Shown here one piece after another: positions 1 through 10,559 of a stretch of 64,000 bases of DNA. Source of the DNA: Diphasiastrum complanatum (taxonomy: Eukaryota > Streptophyta > Lycopodiopsida > Lycopodiales > Lycopodiaceae). The first letter of the stretch is position 1. Each line of letters starts with the position of its first letter. The stretch lies in NCBI GenBank assembly GCA_029204225.1, contig CM055109.1, positions 21,322,349 to 21,386,348 on the forward strand, read 5' to 3'. The position numbers and the translations under genes are program-made. The notes beneath the pieces were generated by a model that saw nothing but the letters and a program-made list of their open reading frames with translations, made no database searches and was not told where the DNA came from.

Positions 1-877
1 GGCCCTGGTGGAGCAGGTAAGGCCATACGCTGTGGTTAATTTGGTGCGCTATACCTTGGTGCCGCGTTGGGTGCCCCTTGATGGTAGGGATAAGAAGTCT
101 GATAAGAACTTCTCTTCTGTTGAACACTCCGGGGATTGAACAGGCAAAATGTCGTATCGTGCGATGTTGCATGGCACAGATGGCAGAATCTATGTGTCAG
201 TCCCAGATTTTGCTTTAGGACTGGACACTCGTACGTTGTATGGTTTTGCGTGCACACTGAACACCATACATTTTTTCGTCTTGGATACTACAGTTGGTTT
301 GGTTCCGGTTGATGTGGCATTACTGCTACAGCTCTTTGTAAGGCTTCAGTTTCTGGTCAAACTACGCCGTAAGTTACTCCATCTGCTGTTTGGGTAATTT
401 CGTCATTTGCTCCAACAATAGTTTTGTGGATAAAGCAGATGCGATTGATGATGATGACGTGATCGAGGGAGTAGGGGTGTGGGTCGATGGATATTTGTCG
501 TTAGATCTCTTATCCTCTTCCATGATGGCATCTTCCATAGCTTCTTGCAAAGTAGCGTATTGCTCCCATCGTTTCAGTTCTCTTCTGATGCTTCATGGTA
601 GTCCAGCTAGAAACCACATGATCACTGCATGATCGGGAGTAAGGACTGCACTACACTCAGATTGTAGGTGTTTGACCCATTCAATATAGTCCTTGACCCT
701 TTCTCGTTTTCCCATCTTGACCTTGCTCAGTAGGAAAAATGGGTCTTCCAGGAACTTTCTTGGTTTAAAGCACATAATTAGTGCCATTTTAACCGCTTCC
801 CAGGTGGATTTTTCTTTCTCTGACAGGTTGAGAATCCAATCTTGGGCCACTGCCAATAAGGACATGGGGAACATCAT
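1..877 (-). pseudogene. Ty3/gypsy retrotransposon gag (decayed)
   Basis: This is the gag region of a minus-strand Ty3/gypsy element that enters the window from the left. The best-preserved piece (877-593) has the retrotransposon gag pattern: a W-I-L-N-L helix, an STWEAV..F segment and the MWFLAGLP end. A CCHC zinc knuckle, CHLCHATSHDTTFC (CX2CX4HX4C), lies in 36-257, preceded by a second Cys/His cluster. Gag packages the element RNA and the knuckle binds nucleic acid. Stops and a frame change separate the two pieces, so it is not translatable as one protein. The LWFLVGLP stretch followed by an acidic E-E-D-x-R-S segment in the gag at 37.6-38.9 kb matches, so the two belong to related families. 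The upstream leader, primer site and LTR lie in order to the right, which fits the minus orientation. Confidence 0.8.
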
Positions 878-2277
878 CAGCTTCTCTACAGGTGTCCGTT
901 CGCCATAGATTTAACAAGCTTGCTTGCTGCTGGTTCCAGTTCTACCTCTTGTTGCATGGTTGCTAATCTGGGAAGGTGTGGTGCTTGATTTGCTATCCTT
1001 CGTGCTATTGATCGTCCCGATCTCAGATTCATCCGATGGTGGGTTCCAAAGTGATTGGATCTTGCTTATACAGTAGAATGCAGTCTGGATCTCAAGGATC
1101 TGCTCGATCTGATCAGCCGGAAGTGAATTTTAGACCTTTTACGGTGATTTTTTCTTGATAAATTTTTACTCCTTGCACTGATTAATCTGAAAAATTGACG
1201 GTAGCTGGATCTGATGCAGATATTTCCACTGATCTGGTCTGCGAGGGTTCTCTTGTGCAAGGGTTGGTTGTGCGAGGGTTCTTTAGTTATTTTTGTAGAT
1301 AAAAGCCCTGATATCTCTTTGATCTTTGGAAAGTAACTCTCGCAAGGCTCATAGTAGCTAGATTTGGGTCAGATCTCACTATAGAATTCTCTTCGAGAGT
1401 TAACTCTTGCAAGAAGTGAGAATTTCACTGTCTACGAGGGTTCAAAACCACTTTTTTGGCTTGATCTTCACCAAATCTCAAAACTAACTCTCACAGGCTT
1501 CATCACTGATGGAAATGATCATTCTGAATCGATTGAGAGAGTTTGCGAGAGTTCTTACTAGAAGAATTTGTTGGATCTTCACTTTTTAGTGATTTTCTTA
1601 GCACTTAGACCCAATTTTCTGATCACAGGAATCAAAATAACCCTTGTGAGTTTTCTATGTCCTGGTCTCCCTGAGATGGAACTTCAGAATCCTCTGCGAG
1701 AGTTCTTGCCCACTGAAACTAAAAATTTTGCTGTCTGCGAGGGTTCACTGGTACTCTCGCACAGACACTTAGACATCAAACTAACTCTCGCAAGTTTTTT
1801 TGTGTCTTGGTCTCACTTAGATGGAACTTCAGCGGGCTCTGCGAGAGTTCTTATGAAGATTTGAATTTTTTTGGCTTTTTTCAAGGGTTTTTTGAATTTT
1901 TTATGATTTTTCTCTGATTTTTACAATCTTCTTGGAACTAACTCTCGCAGGCTTCTATGCAGGTCTGGGACAGTACCCTGGAGCTGCTGCCAATCATACA
2001 AAGGTTAATTCCCACTGGTTCTGGAGATATAAAAATCTGATGAGATTTTAGGCTTTTTTTCCCTCCAAAATACAGATTGGTGTGTTTTTTGGATTTTTTT
2101 GGCTAGTTGGTTTGGGTTTCAAGCCCTTAGAGGCTGTTCAGGGCCTTCTCTACCCGCTCACACCTCCTCCGATAGCTGTGAACAATCCAAACACAAAAAA
2201 ATATATAGAAAACTAACTCTAAACCCCCAAAAATCTATCTAAAATTGCTCTAAAAAGCAAGAAAATAGCTAAACTGC
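878..2277 (-). repeat. Retrotransposon leader with scattered AACTCTCGCAAG repeats
   Basis: This 1.4 kb stretch separates the primer-binding site from gag and has no convincing coding sequence. A motif close to AACTCTCGCAAG or its reverse complement CTTGCGAGAGTT recurs roughly ten times between 1240 and 1960, for example near 1334, 1391, 1540, 1695, 1735, 1780, 1835 and 1938. Two of these lie in a larger repeat of about 150 bp: the GATGGAACTTCAG block at about 1674 recurs at about 1820. The motif appears in both orientations, so the leader RNA could fold. Inference: a packaging or regulatory leader, or a minisatellite that has scattered. Confidence 0.55.
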
Positions 2278-2295
2278 TCCCCGGCAACGGCGCCA
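2278..2295 (-). other. Primer-binding site for tRNA-Asp
   Basis: On the minus strand this reads TGGCGCCGTTGCCGGGGA. That is complementary over 18 nt to the 3' end of plant tRNA-Asp including CCA, the primer used by Athila-type and related plant gypsy elements. It sits directly next to the inner edge of the LTR and fixes the element's orientation. Confidence 0.85.
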
Positions 2296-2297
2296 CT

Positions 2298-3119
2298 ATA
2301 GGGTCGAAGATCTTGCGTAGTATAGGCCTCCCACCTGTCAACAAGGGTTAGATCACTGGATAGGTACCTAACTATGCATAGATGCTAAATTTAGTTAGTT
2401 TCCTACTTCCTCCCTAACTCTATTCACCACTAACACTACTCTCCCTTAACTCTACTCCTCTACACTAACATTCATCATGATTTGGATGAAGGAAAGGGAT
2501 AGAAAAGGAGAGGGAGAGAGAAGAGAAGAGAGAAAGAGAGAGAGAGAGAGATGAGATGGAGGTTAGCTCAAATGCTCAATGTCATTGCTTATGGAAAAAA
2601 CCTTAACTAGCATAACCAAAAAGCATGGGAAATGAAAATAACAGGCAATCACAACAATAGCATAAGCAAGATTGATTAGCAAATCAGGATGCTTGAGCTC
2701 TCAAAATGGTAGAGTCTCCTCCTCTCTGCTAAGCATCGAAATAGTGTACAAATGGTGCCTTTTTATAAAATGGGAAGGCCCTGGCCCCTCAATCCCATTG
2801 GCTAATATTCACATTGATCCTATCCATTCATCTTGGACCCAACTTGATCCAAGGGTCCACAAAAAGTACATTAAAAATCACAAGATTCATGTGAATCCAA
2901 AATTGGACCCAACTCTAAAAAGGAAACTCTAAGTTTAGAATTGACTTTGGGCCTCAAGTTTAATTTTAATTACAAAGGGCCCAAATCTATTATTTTATTT
3001 ACAACTTCACTTGCGTGCTCATTGGGCCATGGGCTTATACACGCAAGATGCCATGCCCTCGCAACACATTTTATTGGATGATTTTATTTATTTACACTTT
3101 GTTGGGAATACCCCCAACA
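2298..3119 (-). mobile_element. 5' LTR of the minus-strand gypsy element
   Basis: This is about 820 bp lying between the tRNA-Asp primer site and a terminus that reads TGTTGGGGGTATTCCC on the minus strand, a typical LTR start. The inner edge (about 2297) lacks a clean CA end and is approximate. It holds a GA-rich run near 2505-2553 and a CCCAATGGC-rich segment. The partner LTR would lie to the left of the window, so identity between LTRs, and hence age, cannot be judged here. Confidence 0.65.
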
Positions 3120-5108
3120 TGTACTTGGTTAATCTTGAAATATTTGATCATGATAGGATTGTACATGCAAAAAGGGTAACAATAATGTCCAAAGATTTTG
3201 TGTTGATTTTTCATATGAGGGATGCATACAATATGTTTGCCTAGAATTTCCATCCAACAGCTTCTGCTCCACCAACAACTTTTGCTCCACCAGTTGTTGC
3301 CACCACTTCAGGGAGGAAAAAGAGGCAGGTCCAACCAAAGAGGCTATCAACAACCGTTCAACATATTGTTGTGAAAAAGAGAAAATCCATAGACCCTCCA
3401 AAGAAAGTGAGTGCTAATGTAAAGCAAGTGGCCCCTTCTTCTTCCTCTTCCAAATCCTCATCCAAGTCACAGAAATTAGTTTCTCTATCTCCTCCCAAGA
3501 CAAGGAAATGCACTCCCATATACATAGAATCAGTTTCTCTATCTCCCCCCAAGACAAGGAAATCTCCTTCCATATCCTCTTTCAAATCTCCTTCCAGTTC
3601 TCGTTCCAGAGTTATCTGCCAAATCTCTTTCCACTCTCTTTCTAAACCAGTTTCTAGATCTCCTACCAAATCTCGTTTCAAATCTCCTCCTTCTAAATCA
3701 GTTTCTAAATCTTCCAAATCTCCTTCCAAATCTCCCAAATCACCTTCGAAATCTATTGAACAGTCCACACAACTCTCTTCTCCACCTCGTCCTGAAGGTG
3801 TAGAATTATATTCATTTTTGAATGTGCAAATCAATATTTTTTTGCCAGATGATAAATTGAGTCATGTATATTTATCTCTTCATGTCCCTCCTTCATTATC
3901 TTTTGTAGAATCTAATAAATATGATCAGTATGATCAATAACTTTTCACTCATCTTAAATCTTTCGGCAAGCATTACAATTTTCATTCTCCCTTTACAAAA
4001 TCAATTATACCTTGACTGCACTAGACACAAGTGAATTAGAAAATAAAGATAAAAGGTTAGGATGTTGGAGTGGGGTTGATTTGATATTTCTAGAATATTA
4101 TCAAACACGATTTTTTGTACAAATAGAACTATTGCCTATTCATTTTCTAAATAGTATTCATTATAAATCTTATGTGGATGGATGCATGGCAAATATGAGA
4201 ACAAACATACCTTTAATTATGGCGCCATACATATACAAGTAGGTTTTTTTTTAATTTCAAAATTTAGCTACTAATATATTTCTTGAGCTAGCATATTAGA
4301 AGTTTATTCTGACTCACATGCCAATTTGTTATTGTAGTGGACATTGGAGTGTATATGTTTTGGTATTATATGTAAATAGCGATGGTATATGCAATCCAAT
4401 GTGCATAAAAATGAATTCAATCTCGCACACGCACAGGGCTACAAAAACACTTATACAGATGTTGATTGAGTACTTTCCTATGCCAGGTGCAACGACATAC
4501 ACAAGACTGGAGTGGATAGATGCAAATGTGATTTTTGTATTTCTTTTTAACATCTGAAATATTGGTTCAGCACACGTTTTCATTTTTCATATTTAATTGA
4601 CGATCATGGTGCGTGTTGAAATAATATCTCATTGTTTTTCATTTTCAAATTTTTAATATTGATTCAACGTGTGTAAAATTTCATTCATATCCTTACGCAC
4701 TGAAATGATATCTCATCATATTCTAGTACATTAACACACTTTTCTGTTTCATTTGACTGTGCAGTCCTCCCAACAATAAGATAATGTTAGTTTCAGATGA
4801 TATACAATCTATAATACAAGATTATTCTTTATGTGGCTCTCTCAACATGACTCTATTGTAGATATACGAAAGGTCATATATTTATGTAGAAATTTTTTGT
4901 AAATTTATTATTGTCAGTCATGAAATAGTCCTTGTCATATGTTTCTAATCTAAGTTTTCTTATGAAATTTATTTTCTCAGTTTTTTTGCTCGCCAGTTCC
5001 GCCACAAGGGATCTGGCATTTTTGCATGAAGCTTTAAAGATGTTGGTGGAAAATTCCTACTCTATAGATATTTCAGATGCTAGTCCCAACAAAGGTCCTT
5101 CCATCTAG
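3120..5108 (+). pseudogene. Ulp1/C48-like cysteine protease, decayed
   Basis: Ulp1-type proteases cleave ubiquitin-like modifiers and are often carried by plant transposons. The N-terminal part (3371-3940) is Ser/Pro/Lys-rich with repeated S-P-P-K-T-R-K and K-S-P-S units. The protease-like part starts at about 4012. Removing an apparent GT...AG intron (4239-4337) joins two ORFs in frame and gives PYIYN followed by GHWSVYVL, the catalytic His-Trp block. A later KMNSISHTH stretch sits where families have D-S-L, so the catalytic Asp appears to be Asn. At about 5000 a frame-broken VPPQ...SGIFA stretch resembles the catalytic-Cys region, but the Cys is not intact. Stops, frameshifts and the lost residues argue against activity. 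It is probably cargo of a transposon, but no termini were found. Confidence 0.6.
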
Positions 5109-5154
5109 AAAACTAGATTTATGAAATCATAGAGCCAAAGATAGATTATACAGA

Positions 5155-5790
5155 AAAATAAATGGTCTCCCTTCATGTGGAAGAGCCAATATGTATTTTA
5201 CATGTACAAAAAGTTTTATACAAATATATTGAGATTTTATATATTCATGCATCTTCAATTTCGATTGTTGTTCCTATATCTTTGCATTTCAGGTTCTTAT
5301 TTCAGGTGCTCAGTGAGTCAAAGCAAGTCCTCATGATCAAAGCTTGTTTCAGTAGTTTCTTCATAGCTTTGGTCTGTATGGCCTTTGCCTTGGCATCTTT
5401 GGATTTGTCGTGACAATGGTTCACTCAGATCATCGTCAAACAAATCCAAAACATTTCAAGGTAAAGACAATAGAGACGAAGGCTATGAAGAAGTTGCCTA
5501 AGTAAGCTTCATCATGGGGAGTAGCTTTGACTCATTGAGCACCTGAAATTAGAATCTAAAATGCAAAGATATAGGAAAAATAAATAGATGATACAAAAAA
5601 ATGAATGGTCTCCCTTCATGTGGATGAGCCAATATGTATTTCACACGTACAGAAAATTTTATACAAATATTTTGAGATTTTCAATTTCGATGGATCTTCA
5701 AAATTCTATGGATCTTTAATTTCGATGAATGTTCCTATGTCTTTGTATTTTATATGTTCTTCCTGCCTTGCTCTTACCTGCACAACATAA
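5155..5790. repeat. Foldback (about 130-bp arms) inside a direct duplication
   Basis: The left arm at about 5274-5407 and the right arm at about 5445-5575 are reverse complements with scattered mismatches: TCAGGTGCTCAGTGAGTCAAAG on one side is answered by CTTTGACTCATTGAGCACCTGA on the other. The loop is about 38 bp. A second feature is a direct duplication beginning AATGGTCTCCCTTCATGTGG at 5160 and again at 5603, about 110 bp long. No protein is supported. It is probably a non-autonomous foldback element or the hairpin product of a local inverted duplication. Confidence 0.75.
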
Positions 5791-5852
5791 ATTGTTTAAT
5801 TTTATTTATTTTGTAAAATTGATTTATTAAGAAAAAGAAAAACTGAAAATTT

Positions 5853-6296
5853 TCATATGGCATAACGTACCTTTACAACATTGAATTGAAATTGATAGTA
5901 CTGAGGTAGATCAAATTGCAACATGTCTAGTTCTAATCGAACGTGATTGAGACACCAATCATCCTCTACGTCAACCATAACAAGAATGCCGTCATTTCTT
6001 TTCACTATTATTTGAATTTGCTCTTGATGGTTTATTCCAAAATCTTGATCAAGTGGCTTCCACTCATTTTTGCAGTTTATCCATCTTCTATAATACAACA
6101 ACAAAGTGAGCATTTGTTTTTCAATGTGATATCTAAATGTCATTGATGAGCTACATATTCTGCACTCAACTTGCTGATTTTGTTTCGTATCCCAACCATC
6201 ATCCAACAACTCAGTGATTATTTCATCACTCAAGTCCTTACAAATAAACATTGTTTTTGTTTCATCAAACATTGCATTTGGAAAAAAAATCAACAA
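5853..6296 (-). CDS. Unknown protein, copy A of a two-member family
   Basis: The ORF is 147 codons and I do not recognise the family. It is clearly paralogous to the minus-strand ORF at 55306-55647. Both share F-[RH]-Y-H-[IV]-x-K-Q-M-L, then W-x-x-L-D-Q-[DN]-F-x-I-N, then V-E-x-x-W-x-L-[ND]-x-[IV]-x-x-E-L. The last segment alternates strands and a helix in a way that recalls ubiquitin-like folds; that is a guess. It lies convergent to the decayed Ulp1-like protease. Conservation at amino-acid level in two places 49 kb apart suggests former coding function, most likely in a mobile element. A further ORF upstream (6767-6462) may be part of the same gene but has no recognisable features. Confidence 0.45.
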   Translation of the reverse strand: MLIFFPNAMFDETKTMFICKDLSDEIITELLDDGWDTKQNQQVECRICSSSMTFRYHIEKQMLTLLLYYRRWINCKNEWKPLDQDFGINHQEQIQIIVKRNDGILVMVDVEDDWCLNHVRLELDMLQFDLPQYYQFQFNVVKVRYAI

Positions 6297-6767
6297 TATT
6301 AGAAAAAATGAGATACCAACTTTATCTATTATTCTTTGAACCAGTGCTATATTTTAATATACTCTGCATATCCATATAACGTCTAGATCAAAAATTTTTT
6401 GAAATTGTTGAATCTGGAGAAATCCATTCCTCACTCAAAAAATCTGGTAGAGGATATGGCTCTAATCTACCACTAAAATATAGGTGTGATCATAAAAAGA
6501 AAAGTCTGACTCTAAAAGGGATTTTGGAGATCGACCTTTATATTGTAAAATTATGATATCAGAATGTATGACATCAATTATTCTTGCAATCAATTGAACT
6601 GGTTGCCATTCAACAAAATTTGATGGATACAAATATGTAAAACCAACAAAAATATCGTGAGAAGAATTTGATATAAAGAAAATGCTAATACTAAAACTTT
6701 TTAATATGAATATGCACATACTAATCATATACTTAAAATTGCATTTTCTTCTATCATTTGGATTCAA

Positions 6768-7536
6768 ACCCTAGATATTGAGCTCTTTGTGAAAATAAGC
6801 ATGCTGAACTAATACTTTCGTGATAGATTGACCGGCAGCTGATACTTTGAAATCCATTATCCTACCTTTCCAAGAGCATCTATATATGTTATTCGATCTT
6901 TTTCTTTTCCAAAAAGCGCCTTTTGAGGATGGATGCATCAAAATCCATTGATTTTATGATATATTCTCGGTATCCATTGATCTTTAGCATTTTTTTCATT
7001 GCAAATATTGATTGCATTAATGCTTCCTCTTGGTCTTCGATTATGTCCCATTAGTCCAAAATATATGTACGCAAGTCGAGAACGAAGATAATGAAGACAA
7101 TGAGAGGTAAACCTATTAATGACAATCCAAAATATGTCTATGGAAGCTATGAACAGAGAGAATGAAGAGAATGAGAGGTATAACCTAAGAATGACAAGAA
7201 GCTCCTAAATTACAAGGATTAGTTAACTACAGTTTATGACTATTGACATCAAATCAACCTCGAGTGTACAAGGATGGGTAACAAAAGAGTATCTAGGTAG
7301 CACCTGTGGTCCAATCACAATCATTTGTTCTGCCTGGAGAGATATTTGAAAATCACAAAAATTTGGCCAGGAAAGGCAAAAACAATTTCCGTCCGTCAAC
7401 CACTATTACAGTTCTTCATAGATGGACACCATTGATTGGGACACATAAGCGTTGAAAGCGTGCGAAGTCAAAAAAAAGGATCTTGACAAAGGGCCCATTT
7501 TGAGGTCTAATATTTCCTAATGTGATAGCCGCATAT
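6768..7536. other. Non-coding stretch with a small duplication
   Basis: No gene is supported. A diverged duplication of about 50 bp, GAGAACGAAGATAATGAAGA at about 7079 and a related block at about 7148, is the only structure seen. Confidence 0.5.
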
Positions 7537-7905
7537 CTAGGTCATGTAATGTAATGAGGTGTGTTGCACGCTTCCGCAAAAGAATAGGCGCACCCTCACA
7601 GACAAATCCAGACTCATATAAAAGATGTTGTCTATGAGGTGAACAAACTTCTTGATACTGTAGGATGAATAGTCAATGAACGATTCTTTATCGCTTGTCA
7701 TGTGTTGTGTTGCTACAAAATCGAGGAACCATTCCTCATTTTGATCAACATGGTGATGGTTCAACATGAAGGCATTATGCTCATCTTCATCTTTGATGTT
7801 TTGCTTCAAATCGATAATTGCATTAGCTTGTTGATCCATCTGCTTGTTTAATTGTTGTTGAACTTGAGTATTCGCTAGTCTTGGATCTCGTGATTCGTTC
7901 TGCAT
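7537..7905 (-). pseudogene. Ty1/copia protease fragment
   Basis: The ORF contains EEWFLDFVATQHMT, which lines up with SWFLDSGATQHMT of the copia element at 46.9-47.7 kb. The retroviral-type aspartic protease active site D-S-G is changed to D-F-V here. A following K-K-F-V-H-L-I-D-N stretch parallels K-K-Y-V-H-L-G-D-N in that copy. The fragment is isolated, with no gag, integrase or LTR recognised beside it, and the active site is dead. Confidence 0.65.
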
Positions 7906-8290
7906 TATTTGTAGAACATCTTTTTCTTGTTTTGAACAAGCTACTGATTTTGGTTCAAATCTTGCTTTTATCGGGATTGGCTCGATGCATGAATCTATGC
8001 CTATCGAATTCTTGCCACCTTTGATAAATCAAAGATCGCCTTACTTGATCCTAGCCTTGAAGTTGTTGGGATTGAAATAGTCGATTCCATAGACATGCAC
8101 GAATTAAACTGATCTTGAGTTTAGTTACAAAAGAGTAAGCAAGTCAGAGAAGTAGAACGTTATAATCAACACAAGCTATAAATCACAAAAACGATTCAAT
8201 CTACAAATTATGTTATCTGCATACTATGAATCAAGCATAACAGAATACAAGCATTTAACACGATACAATTGTCCGGCAAGTGAAAATATA
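7906..8290. other. No gene seen
   Basis: A non-coding interval between the copia fragment and the DUF7869-type pseudogene. No repeats or motifs were recognised. Confidence 0.5.
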
Positions 8291-9349
8291 AGAAATTAGG
8301 CCATTTCTCTCCGTGCACATCTATGAAATGCTTTAGCCAAGCAGTTGCATTTAAAACATCTAGAGAAACAGTTCGACCCTGTAAGAATCCCCATAATGTT
8401 GGGTCTTTCTGAAGTTGTTCATGGATTCGTTGAAGCCGTGAGTTTCCGATTGCATGAACTGCTTTGTAAGCTTTGCGACAAACCTCTAAAGCACTTAAAA
8501 AAATATGAAAATGAGTTTTTGTCCGGCCTCATTATTGCACACAAATAGTAATTTCTCTCATCCTTACTTCGTAAAAAGAAGTTTGATCTTAATTCTTCAA
8601 TTTTTCTGATACTCAACTTTTGCAAACAACAAGATTAGCAGCAAATAATATTCCGTACCTTTCGAATCTCAGATTTTGTAATTAACTATTTTTTATGATT
8701 CGTTAAATCAGGTGAGGATCTCAAGTCTCTCTTGTATTTTCTTTTTTGTTTGGAGTTGGATCTATAAATTGAACCTGTGACACTAGTACGTACTTGAACT
8801 GGTTGAGAAGTTGTTAAAATTGCATGACTCGGAATTTTGGCTCCAACCTCAAGATGTTCTTGACCCTCCGAAGGCTCTAAATTTTCAACAAAAATAGCCC
8901 TTTTAGATTTAACACGACGAACATCACTTTGAGAAGGTCTCCTACGAGCATGAGAAAAGCTTGAACGTCGCGGATCAAGAGACTTATGCGGATATGTTGA
9001 TTTACTAGAATCAATAACTGAGTGAATTGAAGCTTTTGACTCATCACTCAATGATTCAACTTGTTAAAAAGAACAATGTTCTAATTGTGCAGAGTCTGTA
9101 TTTGAAGAGGAGGACGAGGTCGAAAGATTTGACACAAGCTGAGTCACAAGCGTCATTTCTTGAGTACTTGCTTGAGGAATTTCAGAAGATGAACGGGTAA
9201 ATGATGATGATGCCACATCATTTATGAAAACATGTTGAGAATCAGGAGTGGCTTTATAAAAAAAGCTTTCAGTGGGAATATCAGATGAAACTTGTTGCAA
9301 CGTATTGGGTTACAACTACTGGAATAGAAGAGGTAGAACTACTTGACAT
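8291..9349 (-). pseudogene. DUF7869-type transposase-like protein, copy 1 (N-terminal part)
   Basis: This reads on the minus strand from an ATG at 9349 (MSSSST). A Ser/Thr-rich region (9300-9064) and a basic region (9051-8686) follow. Next is LQKLS-type sequence: IxxLRSxFFxxxKxxRNYYLC.I.RPDK (8625-8480). After a frameshift comes VCRKAYKAVHAIGNSRL...GR.VSL..LNATAWLKHFIDVH (to about 8291). These blocks match copy 3 at 58.7-60.7 kb and, more distantly, copy 2 at 30.7-33.8 kb. The conserved catalytic-looking half (DNCGG..NKN and GHTH) is missing, so this copy is truncated. Start choice: the same Met-Ser-rich opening is seen in copy 3, at almost the same distance from the first upstream palindrome. 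The family name is from memory. Confidence 0.65.
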
Positions 9350-9381
9350 CGTAACCTTAAAATAAATTTTAACTATGTACT

Positions 9382-10423
9382 TATGCTAAGCATAGACCCG
9401 TTAAAATAGTTAATACAAAACTAAATGTGCTCCACAAACTTAATTGCAACCTATGCTGGTCATAGAACAAATAAAAAACCATGTGAATCTCAATAGACAT
9501 ATACAAGAAAAAAAACTAAATGCAATGAGCAACAAGCCTAGAAAGTAGCTGGTTAATTGAAATTTTCAACGGCTACCATGCCTTAAATACTGTTTGGGCA
9601 GCATCCTTAGGGTTAGAGTTGATTCAAGAGTAGGTTTAGGGTTAGGTTTAGGTTTGGACAGTCCCAGCTTGAGGTCGGTGTGAGGTGAGGTGAGTCGCGA
9701 CAACTCGGTCTCGACGCAAGCTCGAGGTTTGGCGTGAGGCGGAGTTCTGGGAAAAAAAATTAGTTAAGGACCGTAGTCCAATCATAACTCACCTCATCTG
9801 CGAATTCAGAAGCACACATGCTGCCAGAGCTCTTGCTACGACAAAGTCACGACTTTCTATAGGATATTGCATATGTTCTCGCTCACAGATTTCTTGACGG
9901 TAAGATTATTGTCATTTTTTAACTTTGTTCCATGCTTAGCATGGGTATTAAATTATAGCATAACTAAATATACAGGTTTTAATTAGTATTCATCTTCTTA
10001 AAACTTGGGTGACCTATGCTCAGCATAGGTGGTTGCACGAGTCCTCTCCTCTAACCTATGCTGAGCATAGGTTGTGTTTGGGTCCTTAGTAACAACCTAT
10101 GCTTAGCATAGGAAGTCGGCGAGATTTTTCTATTCTTACCATGTTTCGACTATGCTGAGCATAGGTTGCATCTCTGGTCCTCTTCTAACTTATGCTCAAC
10201 ATAGGTCGTCACTCGTGTGCTCTAGTCCCACCTATGCTCAGCATAGGATGTCTTTGCAATCTGCTTGCTAACCTATGCTGAGCATAGGTTAGAAGAGGAC
10301 TAGAGATGCAACCTATGCTCAGCATAGGTCGATAGGTGATAGGAATATAAACATCACGCCGACATCCTATGTTGAGCATGGGTTGTTATTCAGGACATGA
10401 ACACAACCCATGCTCAGCATAGG
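9382..10423. repeat. Cluster of 13 CCTATGCT-N-AGCATAGG palindromes
   Basis: The core is a 17-bp palindrome, CCTATGCT, one variable base (G, C or T), then AGCATAGG. It occurs in full or with one to three changes at about 9382, 9451, 9930, 10012, 10053, 10096, 10150, 10191, 10231, 10270, 10311, 10366 and 10408. The eleven from 9930 to 10423 are mostly 40-80 bp apart, with unrelated sequence between. Nested on top is a larger inverted repeat: GGTTGCATCTCTGGTCCTC at 10163 is answered by GAGGACTAGAGATGCAACC at 10295. The cluster lies between the divergent DUF7869-type and methyltransferase pseudogenes. The same palindrome recurs at 60752-60785 in the equivalent position. It may be a protein-binding array, a bidirectional promoter or a subterminal transposase site. 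Confidence 0.9.
9604..9660 (+). repeat. Degenerate telomere-like TTTAGGG stretch
   Basis: It contains TTAGGGTTAGAG and then GGTTTAGGGTTAGGTTTAGG. These are imperfect repeats of the plant telomere unit TTTAGGG. A shorter cousin (GGATTAGGGTTAGAG) sits at about 60967 in the matching part of locus 3, so it travels with that element rather than marking a former chromosome end. Confidence 0.5.
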
Positions 10424-10559
10424 TCGCTACTCGTATTTTTTCCATTTTACAAGGCTTAGTCTGAGAAAAGTGATACTTTTGAGATGTTTTAGTAAGAAAA
10501 TGTGTTGAATTTTTAGTTAAGCAAAAAAAAAGGACAGGGAGATATAAGCACGAGGTGAG

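Noticed and set aside
3358-3834. Acidic 158-codon ORF on the minus strand
   Set aside because: Shadow of the Ser/Pro/Lys-rich plus-strand reading; Glu/Asp-Leu-Glu repeats simply mirror the Lys/Ser codons.
9604-9660. Former chromosome end or interstitial telomere
   Set aside because: The TTTAGGG units are few and degenerate, and a related stretch travels with the same element at locus 3.
9930-10423. CRISPR array
   Set aside because: The repeated unit is a 17-bp palindrome with irregular spacers, there are no cas genes, and the context is a plant nuclear genome.
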